From the NCBI RefSeq assembly GCF_025144465.1, contig NZ_CP083553.1, forward strand, positions 2,602,001-2,666,000: 64,000 nt of DNA, read 5' to 3'. The first letter of the stretch is position 1. Every line of letters starts with the position of its first letter. The position numbers and the translations under genes were made by a program. Origin of the DNA: Leisingera sp. S132 (GTDB lineage: Bacteria; Pseudomonadota; Alphaproteobacteria; Rhodobacterales; Rhodobacteraceae). The notes under the pieces were generated by a model, which saw only the letters and a program-made list of their open reading frames with translations, ran no database searches and had not been told where the DNA came from. Shown piece after piece: positions 9,011 through 17,850 of this stretch.

Positions 9011-10030
9011 TTATTTCGCTTCCGACTTGCCGTCGTAGCGGGCCTGCCATTCCTTGAGAATCGCGGCGCGATTGTTGGCGGCGAACTCGAAGTCATTGTC
9101 GATCATCGCATCCAGAAGGCCTTCGGGGAAATGTTCAACCGGCTTGGCGACGCCCGGGTAAGCCACAACCGCATAGCCGGTGTTGTACATTTCGTTGGCT
9201 TCCTTGGTGACCGTGAAGTCGACCAGCGTTTGCGCCGCTTCGAGGTTTGCCGTGCCGGCCACGATGGCAGTTGCTTCCATGTCCCAGCCGACGCCCTCCG
9301 AAGGCACGATGATTTCCAGCGGTGCGCCCGCGGCCTTGGATTTGGCACCGCGGAAGGCAAAGGAGATCCCGATCGGAATCTCGCCAGCCGCCGCCAGCTT
9401 GCAGGGCTTGGAACCAGAATGGGTATAGCGCGCGATGTTTTCATGCAGCGCGTCCATGTACTTCCAGCCCTCCTCCTCTCCGAACATCTGCAGCCAGCTG
9501 GACACATCCAGGAAACCGGTGCCGGAGGAGTTGGGGTTCGGCATGATCACATGGCCGGCATACTGCGGATCGGTCAGATCCTTCCAGGACGCGGGCGGTG
9601 TCAGGCCCAGTTTCTCTGCCTCAACCGTGTTGTAGCAGACAGAAGCCACCCAGGCGTCCATGCCAACCCAGCTGGGCGGGCTGTCGCCATCAACGAACTT
9701 CGGATCCAGCTGATCCACACCGGCAGGCGCATAGGGTTCCAGCATGCCTTCGGATTTGAGCAGCAGCAGCGAGGTTGCCGCCAGCCCCCAAACCACATCC
9801 GCCTGCGGATTGTCACGCTCGGCCAGCAGCTTGGCAGTGATGATCCCGGTCGAGTCACGAACCCAGTTGATCTTGATGTCCGGATGGCTCTGATTGAAGG
9901 TTTCGGCATAGCGGGCAAGATCTTCGGCCTCAACCGCAGTATAAACGGTCAGCTCCGTCTCGGCGAAGGCCGCGCTGGCCGCCGTCATGGTAAAGGCCAG
10001 AGCGGTTAAAAAAGACGCTTTCTGTGTCAT
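9011..10030 (-). CDS. Periplasmic substrate-binding protein, putative 2-aminoethylphosphonate ABC importer
   Basis: 339-aa extracellular solute-binding protein with a cleavable signal peptide ending near AAFA-ET (residue 23). The mature start ELTVYTAVEAEDL and the string NPNSSGTGFLDVSSWLQMFG are typical of the cluster of ferric-type binding proteins annotated for 2-aminoethylphosphonate (PhnS2/AepX-like). AGAGGAAA precedes the ATG. It is the first gene of the importer operon. No phosphonatase or AEP transaminase is adjacent, so the substrate remains an assignment by family. Iron(III) is the main alternative. Confidence 0.82.
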   Translation of the reverse strand: MTQKASFLTALAFTMTAASAAFAETELTVYTAVEAEDLARYAETFNQSHPDIKINWVRDSTGIITAKLLAERDNPQADVVWGLAATSLLLLKSEGMLEPYAPAGVDQLDPKFVDGDSPPSWVGMDAWVASVCYNTVEAEKLGLTPPASWKDLTDPQYAGHVIMPNPNSSGTGFLDVSSWLQMFGEEEGWKYMDALHENIARYTHSGSKPCKLAAAGEIPIGISFAFRGAKSKAAGAPLEIIVPSEGVGWDMEATAIVAGTANLEAAQTLVDFTVTKEANEMYNTGYAVVAYPGVAKPVEHFPEGLLDAMIDNDFEFAANNRAAILKEWQARYDGKSEAK

Positions 10031-10453
10031 GGATTTCCTCTGTTGGTTTGGTGTTGTTATGATTCACCCTCTGACGGGGCTTTTCTGGTCTTAATTTTTT
10101 CTTCGACTGGCAGTTTGACAGGTTTGCCCATCAATAAAAATCGGTAATACCCATCACATCATAGGCCAAACTTATACTCATCACCTGTCCGGTGCCGCTG
10201 ATCCAACCCGGGAGGTGACGTTGCAAATGACGCACGGGTGTCAAACGCAATCCAGCCTGAAGCAGAAACGCTCAAAGGATTTCGGCATAAAAGCCCTTAC
10301 GCCCGCCACGGCGAGAGCACTTGTGCGCTGAGCAGCCAGCTTGGCGGGCGGGTCTTGCAGGGCACACCCACGGTGGCGCCGCCCGGGCTTACCCCATGAA
10401 ATTTCAGGATAAACCCGCTGACGCGGAGAAGCCCCTTCAGGCCGCTGACTGGC
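10031..10453. other. Intergenic region, importer promoter side
   Basis: 423 bp between the importer operon and the TetR gene. An AT-rich part (10080-10150) should hold the importer promoter. No repeat, RNA or supported coding sequence was seen, and no convincing terminator for the TetR gene. Confidence 0.4.
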
Positions 10454-11110
10454 TTAACTGACAGCCTTTGCCTGGAAAGCCTCCGCATGGCCGGGGAACA
10501 GTATCTGAAGGAAATTCAGTGTCTGCTCCAGCGCCTCTTCCCTGGTGTAGATGTGCGGGAACAAATGCAGCTTTTGCCAGTAGCCATCGGTCAGCGAGTC
10601 TATCCAGCCGCCAGCCAAGTTCGCCTTTCCGGCGTCTTCTGGCATCAGTTTGCGGCAGATCTCTGCGAGCATCTGAGACCTCTTCTCCTCGAACTCGCCG
10701 GTGATCTCGGCATATTGCGGGACAAAGTTCTGCTCACCGAAAAAGGCAAACCAGACGGCGAGCGAACTAGGATTGCAGATCCTTGCGCTGAAATCCGCTT
10801 CGATGATCTTGCGCAGCCGGACCGCGGGATCCGCGGGCGCCTTTTCCAAGACCGCCTGCCAATGTGCCTCATAAGTCTGGTACTGGTCCCGCAGCGCTTC
10901 GGTCAGGATGCCGGTTTTGGACTTGAAATAGAAGACGGCAACCCCCTGCGAAAGCCCGGCTTCATTGGCCACTGTTGCTAGCGTCGTCTTGGCCAGCCCG
11001 TTGGCGACAAGCGATTTCAGTGTTGCATCGAGAATCTGCCGCCGGCGCATGTCGGCGTTTTCCTTGCGTTCCTTTCGCGGCTTCCTGCCACTGCCCTGTG
11101 ATGCCACCAT
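10454..11110 (-). CDS. TetR family transcriptional regulator (BetI-like)
   Basis: About 218-aa repressor. The N-terminal HTH (about 15-60: RRRQILDATL, TLATVANEAGLSQGVAVFYF) and the C-terminal dimerisation part (WFAFFGEQNF, ILFPGHAEAF) resemble the BetI subgroup. The start at 11110 places a short basic tail ahead of the HTH. Longer starts at 11170 or 11191 would run into the palindromic operator at 11179-11192. Divergent from the oxidoreductase relic and aminotransferase, which it probably represses together with itself. Confidence 0.85.
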   Translation of the reverse strand: MVASQGSGRKPRKERKENADMRRRQILDATLKSLVANGLAKTTLATVANEAGLSQGVAVFYFKSKTGILTEALRDQYQTYEAHWQAVLEKAPADPAVRLRKIIEADFSARICNPSSLAVWFAFFGEQNFVPQYAEITGEFEEKRSQMLAEICRKLMPEDAGKANLAGGWIDSLTDGYWQKLHLFPHIYTREEALEQTLNFLQILFPGHAEAFQAKAVS

Positions 11111-11178
11111 GAGAAATCCAAACTTCAATTTTCTCCTTGTTCCACAATTCCATGGTGCTGTCAGCTTCATTGTATTTA

Positions 11179-11192
11179 TTTGAGCGCTCAAA
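11179..11192. promoter_or_regulatory. Palindromic operator, probably for the adjacent TetR regulator
   Basis: TTTGAGCGCTCAAA is a perfect 14-bp palindrome in the divergent spacer between the TetR gene and the 11259 relic/aminotransferase unit. The position and symmetry suit a TetR dimer controlling both directions. Binding is inferred. Confidence 0.6.
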
Positions 11193-11258
11193 AAAACTTT
11201 ACGCGGAAAATCTTCTCTTCTAGGCTCCTCTCAGCGACAGCCGAACCTGGAGTACACC

Positions 11259-11660
11259 ATGGGGCAGCACGACAGATATGACGCCATCGCGGCCGGCGCC
11301 GGGCACAACGGGCTGACCGCGGCAGCAACCTCGGCGCGCAAAGGCAAGCCGGCCTGCGCTACCGCCTGCGCAAGAACGGGATTGGCGGTTTCAAACCGGC
11401 GGACGGCGCGCGGATCAATCACAAGAGTAAGAGGAAAGCGGAGCATGCGGCCCCGGGTGTTTGCCCCCGCCGCCAAGCGCAACATCGCGTTGGCCGAGTT
11501 CAACGCGCCTTTCGGCGATGGCATCACCGATGATCTCCGGGCCGAAATCCATGTCACCGAGGAAGGCCAATGGAACAAGCGGCCGGGGCCTGCCTCCACT
11601 AAAGGCAAGCCTTTCTTCAACAGCAGCCGCGCGCGGGCGACCCCGCCGCAGCCGTGTTAA
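11259..11660 (+). pseudogene. Relic of an FAD-dependent phytoene-desaturase-like oxidoreductase
   Basis: The open frame begins MGQHDRYDAIAAGAGHNGLT, a near match to the dinucleotide-binding start (YDAIVIGAGHNGLTAA) of the roughly 530-residue NAD(P)/FAD oxidoreductases. After about 40 residues homology is lost. A later piece (AAKRNIALAEF, DLRAEIHV) resembles an internal segment of the same family. At 133 codons most of the enzyme has been deleted, and the first glycine of the GxGxxG motif region is altered (AAGAGHNG). It lies 18 bp upstream of the aminotransferase and just after the TetR operator, so it still forms the leader of that transcript. Confidence 0.6.
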
Positions 11661-11678
11661 ACCGTATAAGGCATACCA

Positions 11679-13058
11679 ATGACCAAGATGAAACCGAACG
11701 CCTTTGCCAACGAACCCAGTCCTGACACCTTGCATGAATGGGACCGCACCCATCAGCTGCACCCCTGGATGGCGATGGACGACTGGCGCGGCTACGACAA
11801 CATGCTGATGGAGAGCGCTGACGGCATCCATCTGCAGGACGCTGCCGGCAAGCGCTACATCGACGGGCCGGGCGGCATGTGGTGCACCCAGATCGGCTAT
11901 GGCCGCCGGGAAATGGCCGATGCCATCGCCGCGCAGGTGATGAAGCTGCCCTATACGTCTCCCTTTACCAATACCACCGAGCCCTCGGCAGTGCTGGCCA
12001 GGAAGATCGCCGGCATGGCGCCGGGCGACCTGAACAATGTGTTTTTCACCACCGGCGGATCCACAGCGGTGGATACGGCGCTGCGCACCATGCAGTATAT
12101 GAACAACCGCCGCGGCAAGCCGCAGAAGAAGAAAATCATTGCCCGCGAGAAGGGCTACCACGGCTCCACCTACCTGGCGCATTCGGTGACCGGCAAGGAA
12201 CGCGACCAGAGCCATTTCGATTTTGAGACCCGGCTGGTGCATTTCCTGCCGGACGTGAACCCCTACCGCCGTCCCGCAGGCATGAGCGTTGCGGACTGGT
12301 GCGACGCCAAGGTCGCGGATCTGGAACACGCCATTGCGGAGATCGGCGCGGAGAACATCGGAGCCTTCATCGCTGAGCCGATCCTGTCATCAGGCGGGGT
12401 TATCGTGCCGGCGCCCGGATATCACAAGCGCACCTGGGCGCTGTGCCGGGCCAATGACATCCTCTATATCTCCGACGAGGTGGTGACCGGCTTTGGCCGC
12501 CTCGGCCACTGGTTCGCCTCCGAGGAGGCTTTTGGCATCCAGCCCGACATGATCACCTGCGCCAAGGGGCTGACCTCCGGCTATCTGCCACTTGGCGCCT
12601 GCATCATGTCCGACCGGCTGATGGAGCAGATGAGCCATCTGGGGACGCCCTCCTCCTACACCAACGGCTATACCTATTCAGGCCATCCGGTGTCCTGTGT
12701 TGCGGCGCTGAAGAACATCGAGATCATCGAGCGCGAAGGCATTCTGGAGCATGTCCGGGCCGTCACTCCGCATTTTCAGGCGCGCCTGCGTGATCTGATG
12801 AGATTCGATATCGTCGGAGACGCCCGCGGTGAAGGGCTGTTGGGCTGCATCGAATGCCAGGCGGGGGATCTGGAGGCCGAGCGCAGGCTCGGTTCGATGA
12901 TCGATGCCGCCTGCGAGGAGATGGGCCTGATCGTGCGCCCGCTGATCAACATGGCGGTGTTCTCGCCGCCGCTGATCATCACTTTGGACCAGATCGACGA
13001 GATGTTCGACATCCTGGAGCGTGCCATCCGGCAGGTCGCGTCGCAACTGGCAGCTTGA
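11679..13058 (+). CDS. Class III PLP-dependent aminotransferase
   Basis: 459-aa omega-aminotransferase of the class III fold. The cofactor region shows FFTTGGSTAVDTALR (phosphate-binding), YHGSTYLAHS, the aspartate of LYISDEVVTGFGR that contacts the pyridine nitrogen, and the Schiff-base lysine in ITCAKGLTSGYLPLGA. The family transfers terminal amino groups (beta-alanine, GABA, putrescine, taurine) to pyruvate or oxoglutarate; the substrate cannot be read from sequence. It is under the presumptive TetR operator. The neighbouring 2-aminoethylphosphonate-type importer makes AEP:pyruvate chemistry conceivable, but PhnW belongs to another aminotransferase class. Confidence 0.88.
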   Translation: MTKMKPNAFANEPSPDTLHEWDRTHQLHPWMAMDDWRGYDNMLMESADGIHLQDAAGKRYIDGPGGMWCTQIGYGRREMADAIAAQVMKLPYTSPFTNTTEPSAVLARKIAGMAPGDLNNVFFTTGGSTAVDTALRTMQYMNNRRGKPQKKKIIAREKGYHGSTYLAHSVTGKERDQSHFDFETRLVHFLPDVNPYRRPAGMSVADWCDAKVADLEHAIAEIGAENIGAFIAEPILSSGGVIVPAPGYHKRTWALCRANDILYISDEVVTGFGRLGHWFASEEAFGIQPDMITCAKGLTSGYLPLGACIMSDRLMEQMSHLGTPSSYTNGYTYSGHPVSCVAALKNIEIIEREGILEHVRAVTPHFQARLRDLMRFDIVGDARGEGLLGCIECQAGDLEAERRLGSMIDAACEEMGLIVRPLINMAVFSPPLIITLDQIDEMFDILERAIRQVASQLAA

Positions 13059-13403
13059 GGCAGGGAGCTCCGGGGATCCGGCCACCCTTCCCGAACCGGA
13101 GGGTGCGAAAGAAGTTCCCGGCGCTGGCGTTTTTTGATCCCGGCGCCCGGCTTGCCACCGGGCATGCAAGCCGCCGCCCTCCCGCACCGCGGAAAACGGC
13201 GCCCTTCCCCCGCTTGTGCGGCAACTTGCATCCGGTTGGGGTCCACTGCATCCTCTGCCTCGATCTGGGCGTCGCCCGACTGGCAGACCTGCCCAGCCCC
13301 ATTGTCACTGCCATGCAATGTGTCTTCAAAGTGCCCCGGATGCGCCAGGAACAACAACGTAAGCTCATGACAACTAACGAAAACAGGGTTTCAAAGGAAG
13401 GTG
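13059..13403. other. Intergenic region between aminotransferase and mobilisation relic
   Basis: 345 bp with no supported gene. Because it directly precedes the mobC-like genes, an origin of transfer could lie in 13300-13400, but no defined nic motif was recognised. Confidence 0.35.
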
Positions 13404-13544
13404 ATGGTGCGAACGAAAAGAGTTTCTACGAACCGCTCTGACAGCCATTCTCAGCCTGATTTCGAAGAGGTGTTTGAGGAACTCGCACGTTGGAACGACA
13501 TCCTCAAAGATGACAGGAATATTTTGCGGAGGCCGAAGCCATGA
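13404..13544 (+). CDS. Small protein upstream of mobC relic (46 aa)
   Basis: 46-codon frame beginning MVRTKRVSTNRSDSHSQPDF and ending RRPKP. AAGGA lies nine bases upstream, and the stop overlaps the mobC start as ATGA. It is hydrophilic with acidic and basic patches (FEEVFEELARWND). No function is recognised. The tight coupling suggests it belongs to the mobilisation module rather than to the host metabolism on either side. Confidence 0.5.
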   Translation: MVRTKRVSTNRSDSHSQPDFEEVFEELARWNDILKDDRNILRRPKP

Positions 13545-13890
13545 GCCGTCCTGCCCCGTTCTCACTCCGCCTTACGCCTGAGGAACGCCAGAAACTTGAA
13601 GCCCAAGCCGGGGGTGGATGCCTCTGGCATCCAAAATCAAATCCGTGGTTTTGGCCGACGAAGCTCCCAAGTATCGTAGCCGGCGAAAACCACCTGTTGC
13701 GGAGCAACAGGTACTTGCCGAAGTGCTTGCAGGCCTCGGTCAAACTCGTCAGGCCAATAACCTCAACCAAATCGCCAAACACCTCAACCAAGGAACTTTG
13801 GTTGTTGATCCTGATTTGGAAGAGGATCTCAAACGTGCCGTGGCCGAAGTCGCATGGATGCGAACAAAGCTGATGGGAGCCTTGGGGGTG
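13541..13890 (+). pseudogene. mobC: Frameshifted MobC-like relaxosome protein gene
   Basis: The first frame encodes MSRPAPFSLRLTPEERQKLE, the ribbon-helix-helix start typical of MobC accessory proteins. A one-base shift in the G-run at about 13611-13617 moves the continuation to another frame: PLASKIKSVVLADEAP, then NNLNQIAKHLNQGTL (the bacterial mobilisation motif) and AEVAWMRTKLMGALGV. No relaxase gene follows, because the decayed IS begins about 30 bp downstream. The gene is therefore broken and orphaned, marking a former integrative or plasmid-derived mobilisable element. Confidence 0.7.
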
Positions 13891-13918
13891 TCGAGCTTCA
13901 CAACGCTCTGGTACCGTA

Positions 13919-14790
13919 GGCTCAGGACTGATAGCCAGCAAGTGACGATTGCCGCCAGCGCGCTGGCTGACAGGAAGACCTTTGGGCATCTGTCGTGGCG
14001 GGTCGCGACCCGCCGCCAATCCTTCAGCCTGCCGAACATGATTTCGATCAGGTTGCGCCGTTTGTAGCGACGCTTGTCGTACTTCACAGGTTTCTTCCGC
14101 TGTTTTCGACCGGGTATGCAGGCGCGTATCCCTTTGGCTTTCAACGCTTCTCTGAACCAATCGGCGTCGCACCCACGATCTCCGAGCAGCCAATCTACTT
14201 TTGGCAGGCTGCCAACGAGAGCCCGTGCGCCGATGTAATCGCTGACCTGACCAGCTGTCACAAAGAGGTTCGGTGGGCGCCCTTGGCTGTCGCAGATGGC
14301 GTACAGCTTTGTGTTCATGCCGCCTTTGGTGCGCCCCCTCTCGGGACATTGCTGCGCAATGCCCTGCCGGGCAAGGGATCAGACGGCCACGACCCCCCTT
14401 TTTCACGCCCAGACTGGACGCCGTGCGATGAGCCTTCAGGCAGGTGGCGTCAATCATCACAGTTTTCGTCTAGCCGTGATCAGACGCCAATCCCATCATC
14501 ATCTCGGCGAAGATGCCCTTGTCGCTCCACCGCTTCCAACGATTGTAGAGCGTCTTGTGCGGCCCCTATGCCGCTGGGGCGTCGCGCACCTTAGGCCATT
14601 GCGATTGATGAAGATAATACCGCTCAACACGCGCCGATCATCAACACGAGGTTTGCCGTGCGACTTTGGAAAAAAGGGCTCCAGACGTGCCATTTGCGTG
14701 TCCGTTAGCCAGAGAAGATCAGACATGTTCACCAATCGTTTTCCGAACCGTGAATCACGCCGCCAAGCGGAAATCAATGGGGCCTGAGCC
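13919..14790 (-). mobile_element. Decayed IS5-family (IS427-group-like) insertion sequence
   Basis: About 872 bp bounded by inverted ends: GGCTCAGG at 13919-13926 and CCTGAGCC at 14783-14790, each flanked by TA (13917-13918, 14791-14792) as a likely target duplication. The transposase on the minus strand begins MSDLLWLTDTQMARLEPFFP near 14727. Its parts are spread over three frames: orfA end near 14600, the middle TVMIDATCLKAHRTASSLGV, then WLLGDRGCDADWF and RNLIEIMFGRLKDW. At least two frameshifts and two in-frame stops (near 14570 and 14470) interrupt it, so it should be inactive. The transposase frame lacks its usual end and runs past the left end into the mobC relic. Confidence 0.75.
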
Positions 14791-14809
14791 TAAGGATTGA
14801 AGCCCGGTT

Positions 14810-16141
14810 CTACAGGGCTGCCAAGTCCCTTAAGAACAGGGCAATCTCCGGCACGTAGATCAGCAGCGCCGTCATCAGAGCCAGGATTAAGAAGAACGGC
14901 AGGGTACCTCGGATAACCTGAAGATATGGTTTGTTGAAGATCGCAATTGCAGTGAAGATATCGCAGCCGAATGGCGGAGTGGCCGAACCGATCGCCATCT
15001 GCAGTGTGATCATGACGCCCACCAGCACCGGATCTAGGCCGGAGACGTCGATAATGGGCACGAAGATCGGCGTCAGGATCACCAGCACCACCAGTGAGTC
15101 AACAAACATGCAGCCTACAAAGAAGCACAGCGCGATGATGAACAGGATGTATTCGTGCGAGGCGCCTTCGAGGTTGAGCGGTTCCAGCAGCCCCTGCGGC
15201 ACCTGTTCAAAAGAAATGTACCAGGAGAACGCCTGACCGGCCCCCACAAGAATGAAGACAACTGCAGTAATCAGGCCGGTGCTAAGTGCGGAATCCAGCA
15301 CATCGTCCAGCTTGAGCTCTCTGTAGATCACACATTCCACGATCAGCGCATAAAGCACCGAAAAGGATGCGGCCTCGGTTGGTGTCACCGCGCCGGAATA
15401 GATGCCGCCAACGATCAGCACAGGAAAGCCAAGCGGCAGGATCGCCTTCCTGATCGCCGCCCGCCGTTCCGCGCCTGAGGCTTTGGGGACCAATGAGATC
15501 AGGTCGCCCTGCCATACGCTGTAGAAGTAGCAGTAGACCGAGAACAACAGCGCCAGAACGATGCCCGGGCCGATGCCTGCGATGAACAGCTCGCCGACGC
15601 TGGTGTTGGCCAGCGTGCCGTAAAGGATCATGCCGATGCTGGGCGGGATCAGAAAGGCAATGTCGCTGGCGTTGATGATCAGCGCCATGACAAAGCTGTC
15701 CTTGTAGCCGGCCTTCAGCAGCCGCGGCCGCATGATCTGACCGATCGATACCACCGTGGCCTGGGTGGAACCCGAGACCGAGCCGAACAGCGTGCAGGCG
15801 ATGCAGGCGGTGATCGGCAGGCCGGCACGGCGGTGGCCGACATAGGCCTGGATCAGCCCCAGAAGGTTGTTGGCGGTGTGGCCGCGAGCCATGATGTCGG
15901 CGGCCAGAATGAACATCGGCACCGCAATCAGCGCGTTGGGAGAAATACCAGTCACCATCTGCTGGATCACCACGCCGGTGTCGCTTTGCGAGAAATGAAC
16001 GAGGCCGATCAGCGTCGCCACCACCAGTGGCACCACCATTGGATAGCTGAGGAACAACAGCAGCACCATCGGCACCACCAATGCGGCTGTGATGACATAG
16101 GTATCCAGCTCGCCCGCGAAGATATCGTTCAGAAAATCCAT
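14810..16141 (-). CDS. TRAP transporter large permease subunit (DctM-like)
   Basis: 443-aa inner-membrane protein of the TRAP DctM family with about 12 hydrophobic segments. Family strings visible include FGSVSGSTQATVVSIGQIM, LIPPSIGMILYGTLANTSVGEL, GAVTPTEAAS and IGSATPPFGCDIF. It moves solute with sodium using the DctP protein. The ATG at 16141 was chosen (one base past the dctQ stop), giving the usual N-terminus. The decayed IS ends about 19 bp after the stop. Confidence 0.92.
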   Translation of the reverse strand: MDFLNDIFAGELDTYVITAALVVPMVLLLFLSYPMVVPLVVATLIGLVHFSQSDTGVVIQQMVTGISPNALIAVPMFILAADIMARGHTANNLLGLIQAYVGHRRAGLPITACIACTLFGSVSGSTQATVVSIGQIMRPRLLKAGYKDSFVMALIINASDIAFLIPPSIGMILYGTLANTSVGELFIAGIGPGIVLALLFSVYCYFYSVWQGDLISLVPKASGAERRAAIRKAILPLGFPVLIVGGIYSGAVTPTEAASFSVLYALIVECVIYRELKLDDVLDSALSTGLITAVVFILVGAGQAFSWYISFEQVPQGLLEPLNLEGASHEYILFIIALCFFVGCMFVDSLVVLVILTPIFVPIIDVSGLDPVLVGVMITLQMAIGSATPPFGCDIFTAIAIFNKPYLQVIRGTLPFFLILALMTALLIYVPEIALFLRDLAAL

Positions 16142-16142
16142 C

Positions 16143-16679
16143 TCAGACCCCGATCTCTTCGGCTTCGCTTTCCTCAACCTCGTAGGACAGCCAGGTTCCT
16201 TCGTGGGTGAGGTTCATCATAAAGGCGATCAGATACTGCAGCCCGGCCATAGCCAGGCCGATCGGGATCACGGAATAGATGATGTAGACCGGGAACTGCA
16301 GCGCCGGGCTCAACCGGTTCACCGCCTTGATTTCCAGCACATAGAACACCGCCTGATAGGCCAGGAACATCAAGAGCACGCTGGTGGTGCAGGTGATCAG
16401 CATCATCAGCATCTTGCGCCCGCGCGGCGGCAGTAAGTCATAGGCTGCTGTCATGCGGATATTGCGCCCTTTGCGGACCGCATAAGCAAACCCGACGAAG
16501 GTCACCGCAACAATCAGGAACTGGTTCAGCTCTTCCGAGAAAAACAGGCTCTTGCCAAAGCCATAGCGGCCGATGGCGTTGGCGGTGGAATTCAGCATCA
16601 TAAGAAGGATCGCCAGGATGATGACGGTCTTTTCGATGAACTCGGTGCTTTTGCTCAGCGCAAGCAGCAGGGTTTTCAT
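16143..16679 (-). CDS. TRAP transporter small permease subunit (DctQ-like)
   Basis: 178-aa, four-helix DctQ protein. Typical features are the early helix VIILAILLMMLNSTANAIGRY, SEELNQFLIVAVTFVGFAYAVRKGRNIRM and a C-terminal helix near GLAMAGLQYLIAF. GGGGGAGAAAG immediately precedes the ATG at 16679, which decided the start over a longer frame. It lies between dctP and dctM in the operon. Confidence 0.9.
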   Translation of the reverse strand: MKTLLLALSKSTEFIEKTVIILAILLMMLNSTANAIGRYGFGKSLFFSEELNQFLIVAVTFVGFAYAVRKGRNIRMTAAYDLLPPRGRKMLMMLITCTTSVLLMFLAYQAVFYVLEIKAVNRLSPALQFPVYIIYSVIPIGLAMAGLQYLIAFMMNLTHEGTWLSYEVEESEAEEIGV

Positions 16680-16722
16680 GTCTTTCTCCCCCGCGCGCCG
16701 CAAGCGCGCGCGCTCCAAGGAA

Positions 16723-16757
16723 GGGCGCGGTCCTCCCTCTGCGGGAAGCCGCGCCCT
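16723..16757 (-). terminator. Hairpin between dctP and dctQ
   Basis: GGGCGCGG and CCGCGCCC form an 8-bp GC stem in the 97-bp dctP-dctQ gap, without a U-tract. It probably stabilises or partly attenuates the transcript so that the binding protein is made in excess, as is common in TRAP operons. Confidence 0.45.
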
Positions 16758-16776
16758 CCAGTTTCAGCAAGCCAGA

Positions 16777-17826
16777 TTAGTCGGCTGCCGCTACGTCCGC
16801 CAGCACGCCTTCCAGGATCGCCTTGGCGCCATCGCGGGCGCTGGCTTTCTCTGAATCGCCGTAGGCGTTTTCGACAACAGTATAGAAGGTTTCATGCAGG
16901 CTGGCGCTCAGTTCTTCGAAGACGGCGCGCTCTTCCTCGGTCAGCACCACGACTTCCAGGTCCGGGCGCTCTGCCTTGATCTTCTCCATATTCTCGGCGT
17001 TGATTGAGATCTGGTAGTCATGCGCAGCTTGTTCCGCAGCAGCGATTGCCGTGCGGACCATGTCCTGCTGCTCGACCGGGAGACCGCTGAACCATTCGCT
17101 GTTGGTCGATACGGTGCCGACATAGGGCTGCTGGCCCGGGAAGATCAGGTAGTCCTGCACTTCATGCCACTTGGCGTTGTAGATGAAGTAGACCGGGTTC
17201 ACCATGCCATCGACGGTCTTCAGCTGCAGTGCGCCATAGACCTCGCCCCAGGACAGCGGCGTCGGGTTGGCACCAAAGGCCTTGTAGGTTTCTACCGGAA
17301 TCGTCGAGGTAAAGGTGCGAACTTTCTGACCATCGAAATCTTCCGGGGAGCGGATCGGTTTGTTTGCGCCCCAGGCCATCTCGCCTTCGGAAATCATGGT
17401 CAGCAGCTTGAGGTTCACCTTTTCGAACTTCTCGCTCAGCCCATCATAGATGGTCGGGCTGGTGGTCAGCACCTTGCGGATCACGTCAGTGTCGCCGCCC
17501 AGCACATAGGGCAGGTCCAGAACCTGCGCCTCAGGCACATAAGAGCCGAGGTGGCCGGTTCCGACGGACACGAATTGCACGGTGCCCTTGGAGGTCAGCT
17601 CGACGATGTCATTTTCTGTGCCCAGCTGGCCATAGTAATAGATGCGCACCTTGATGTCGCCTCCCGACTGCTCTTTGATGCTGTCGGCAAAGGCTTGGGC
17701 AAAGATGTCTTGGACGTCGCCTTTATCTTCCTCAGACGCGAATTTCCAGGTGTCCGCGACTGCTGTTGTTGCCAAGCCGACGATCAGCACTGCTGATGAC
17801 AGCAGCTTGCGGGTGAAGTTAGTCAT
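16777..17826 (-). CDS. TRAP transporter substrate-binding protein (DctP-like)
   Basis: 349-aa periplasmic protein with signal peptide (cleavage near TTAVA-DT, residue 24). The solute-binding core shows the conserved arginine in GQKVRTFTSTIP and the NPTPLSWGEVYGALQLKTVDG segment. The ligand is unknown. The ammonia-lyase gene immediately upstream (24-bp gap, same strand) and the Lrp-type regulator suggest an amino acid or diamino acid, which is inference. Confidence 0.92.
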   Translation of the reverse strand: MTNFTRKLLSSAVLIVGLATTAVADTWKFASEEDKGDVQDIFAQAFADSIKEQSGGDIKVRIYYYGQLGTENDIVELTSKGTVQFVSVGTGHLGSYVPEAQVLDLPYVLGGDTDVIRKVLTTSPTIYDGLSEKFEKVNLKLLTMISEGEMAWGANKPIRSPEDFDGQKVRTFTSTIPVETYKAFGANPTPLSWGEVYGALQLKTVDGMVNPVYFIYNAKWHEVQDYLIFPGQQPYVGTVSTNSEWFSGLPVEQQDMVRTAIAAAEQAAHDYQISINAENMEKIKAERPDLEVVVLTEEERAVFEELSASLHETFYTVVENAYGDSEKASARDGAKAILEGVLADVAAAD

Positions 17827-17850
17827 TTGGATAGTCCTCTCCTGCGCCGC

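Noticed and set aside
13504-14460. 318-codon minus-strand frame as an intact protein
   Set aside because: Only its first 25-30 residues match transposase. The rest is out-of-frame transposase and mobC relic.
13919-14790. Programmed frameshifting in the IS5-type transposase
   Set aside because: Besides frame changes there are in-frame stops and a missing normal end, so decay is the simpler explanation.
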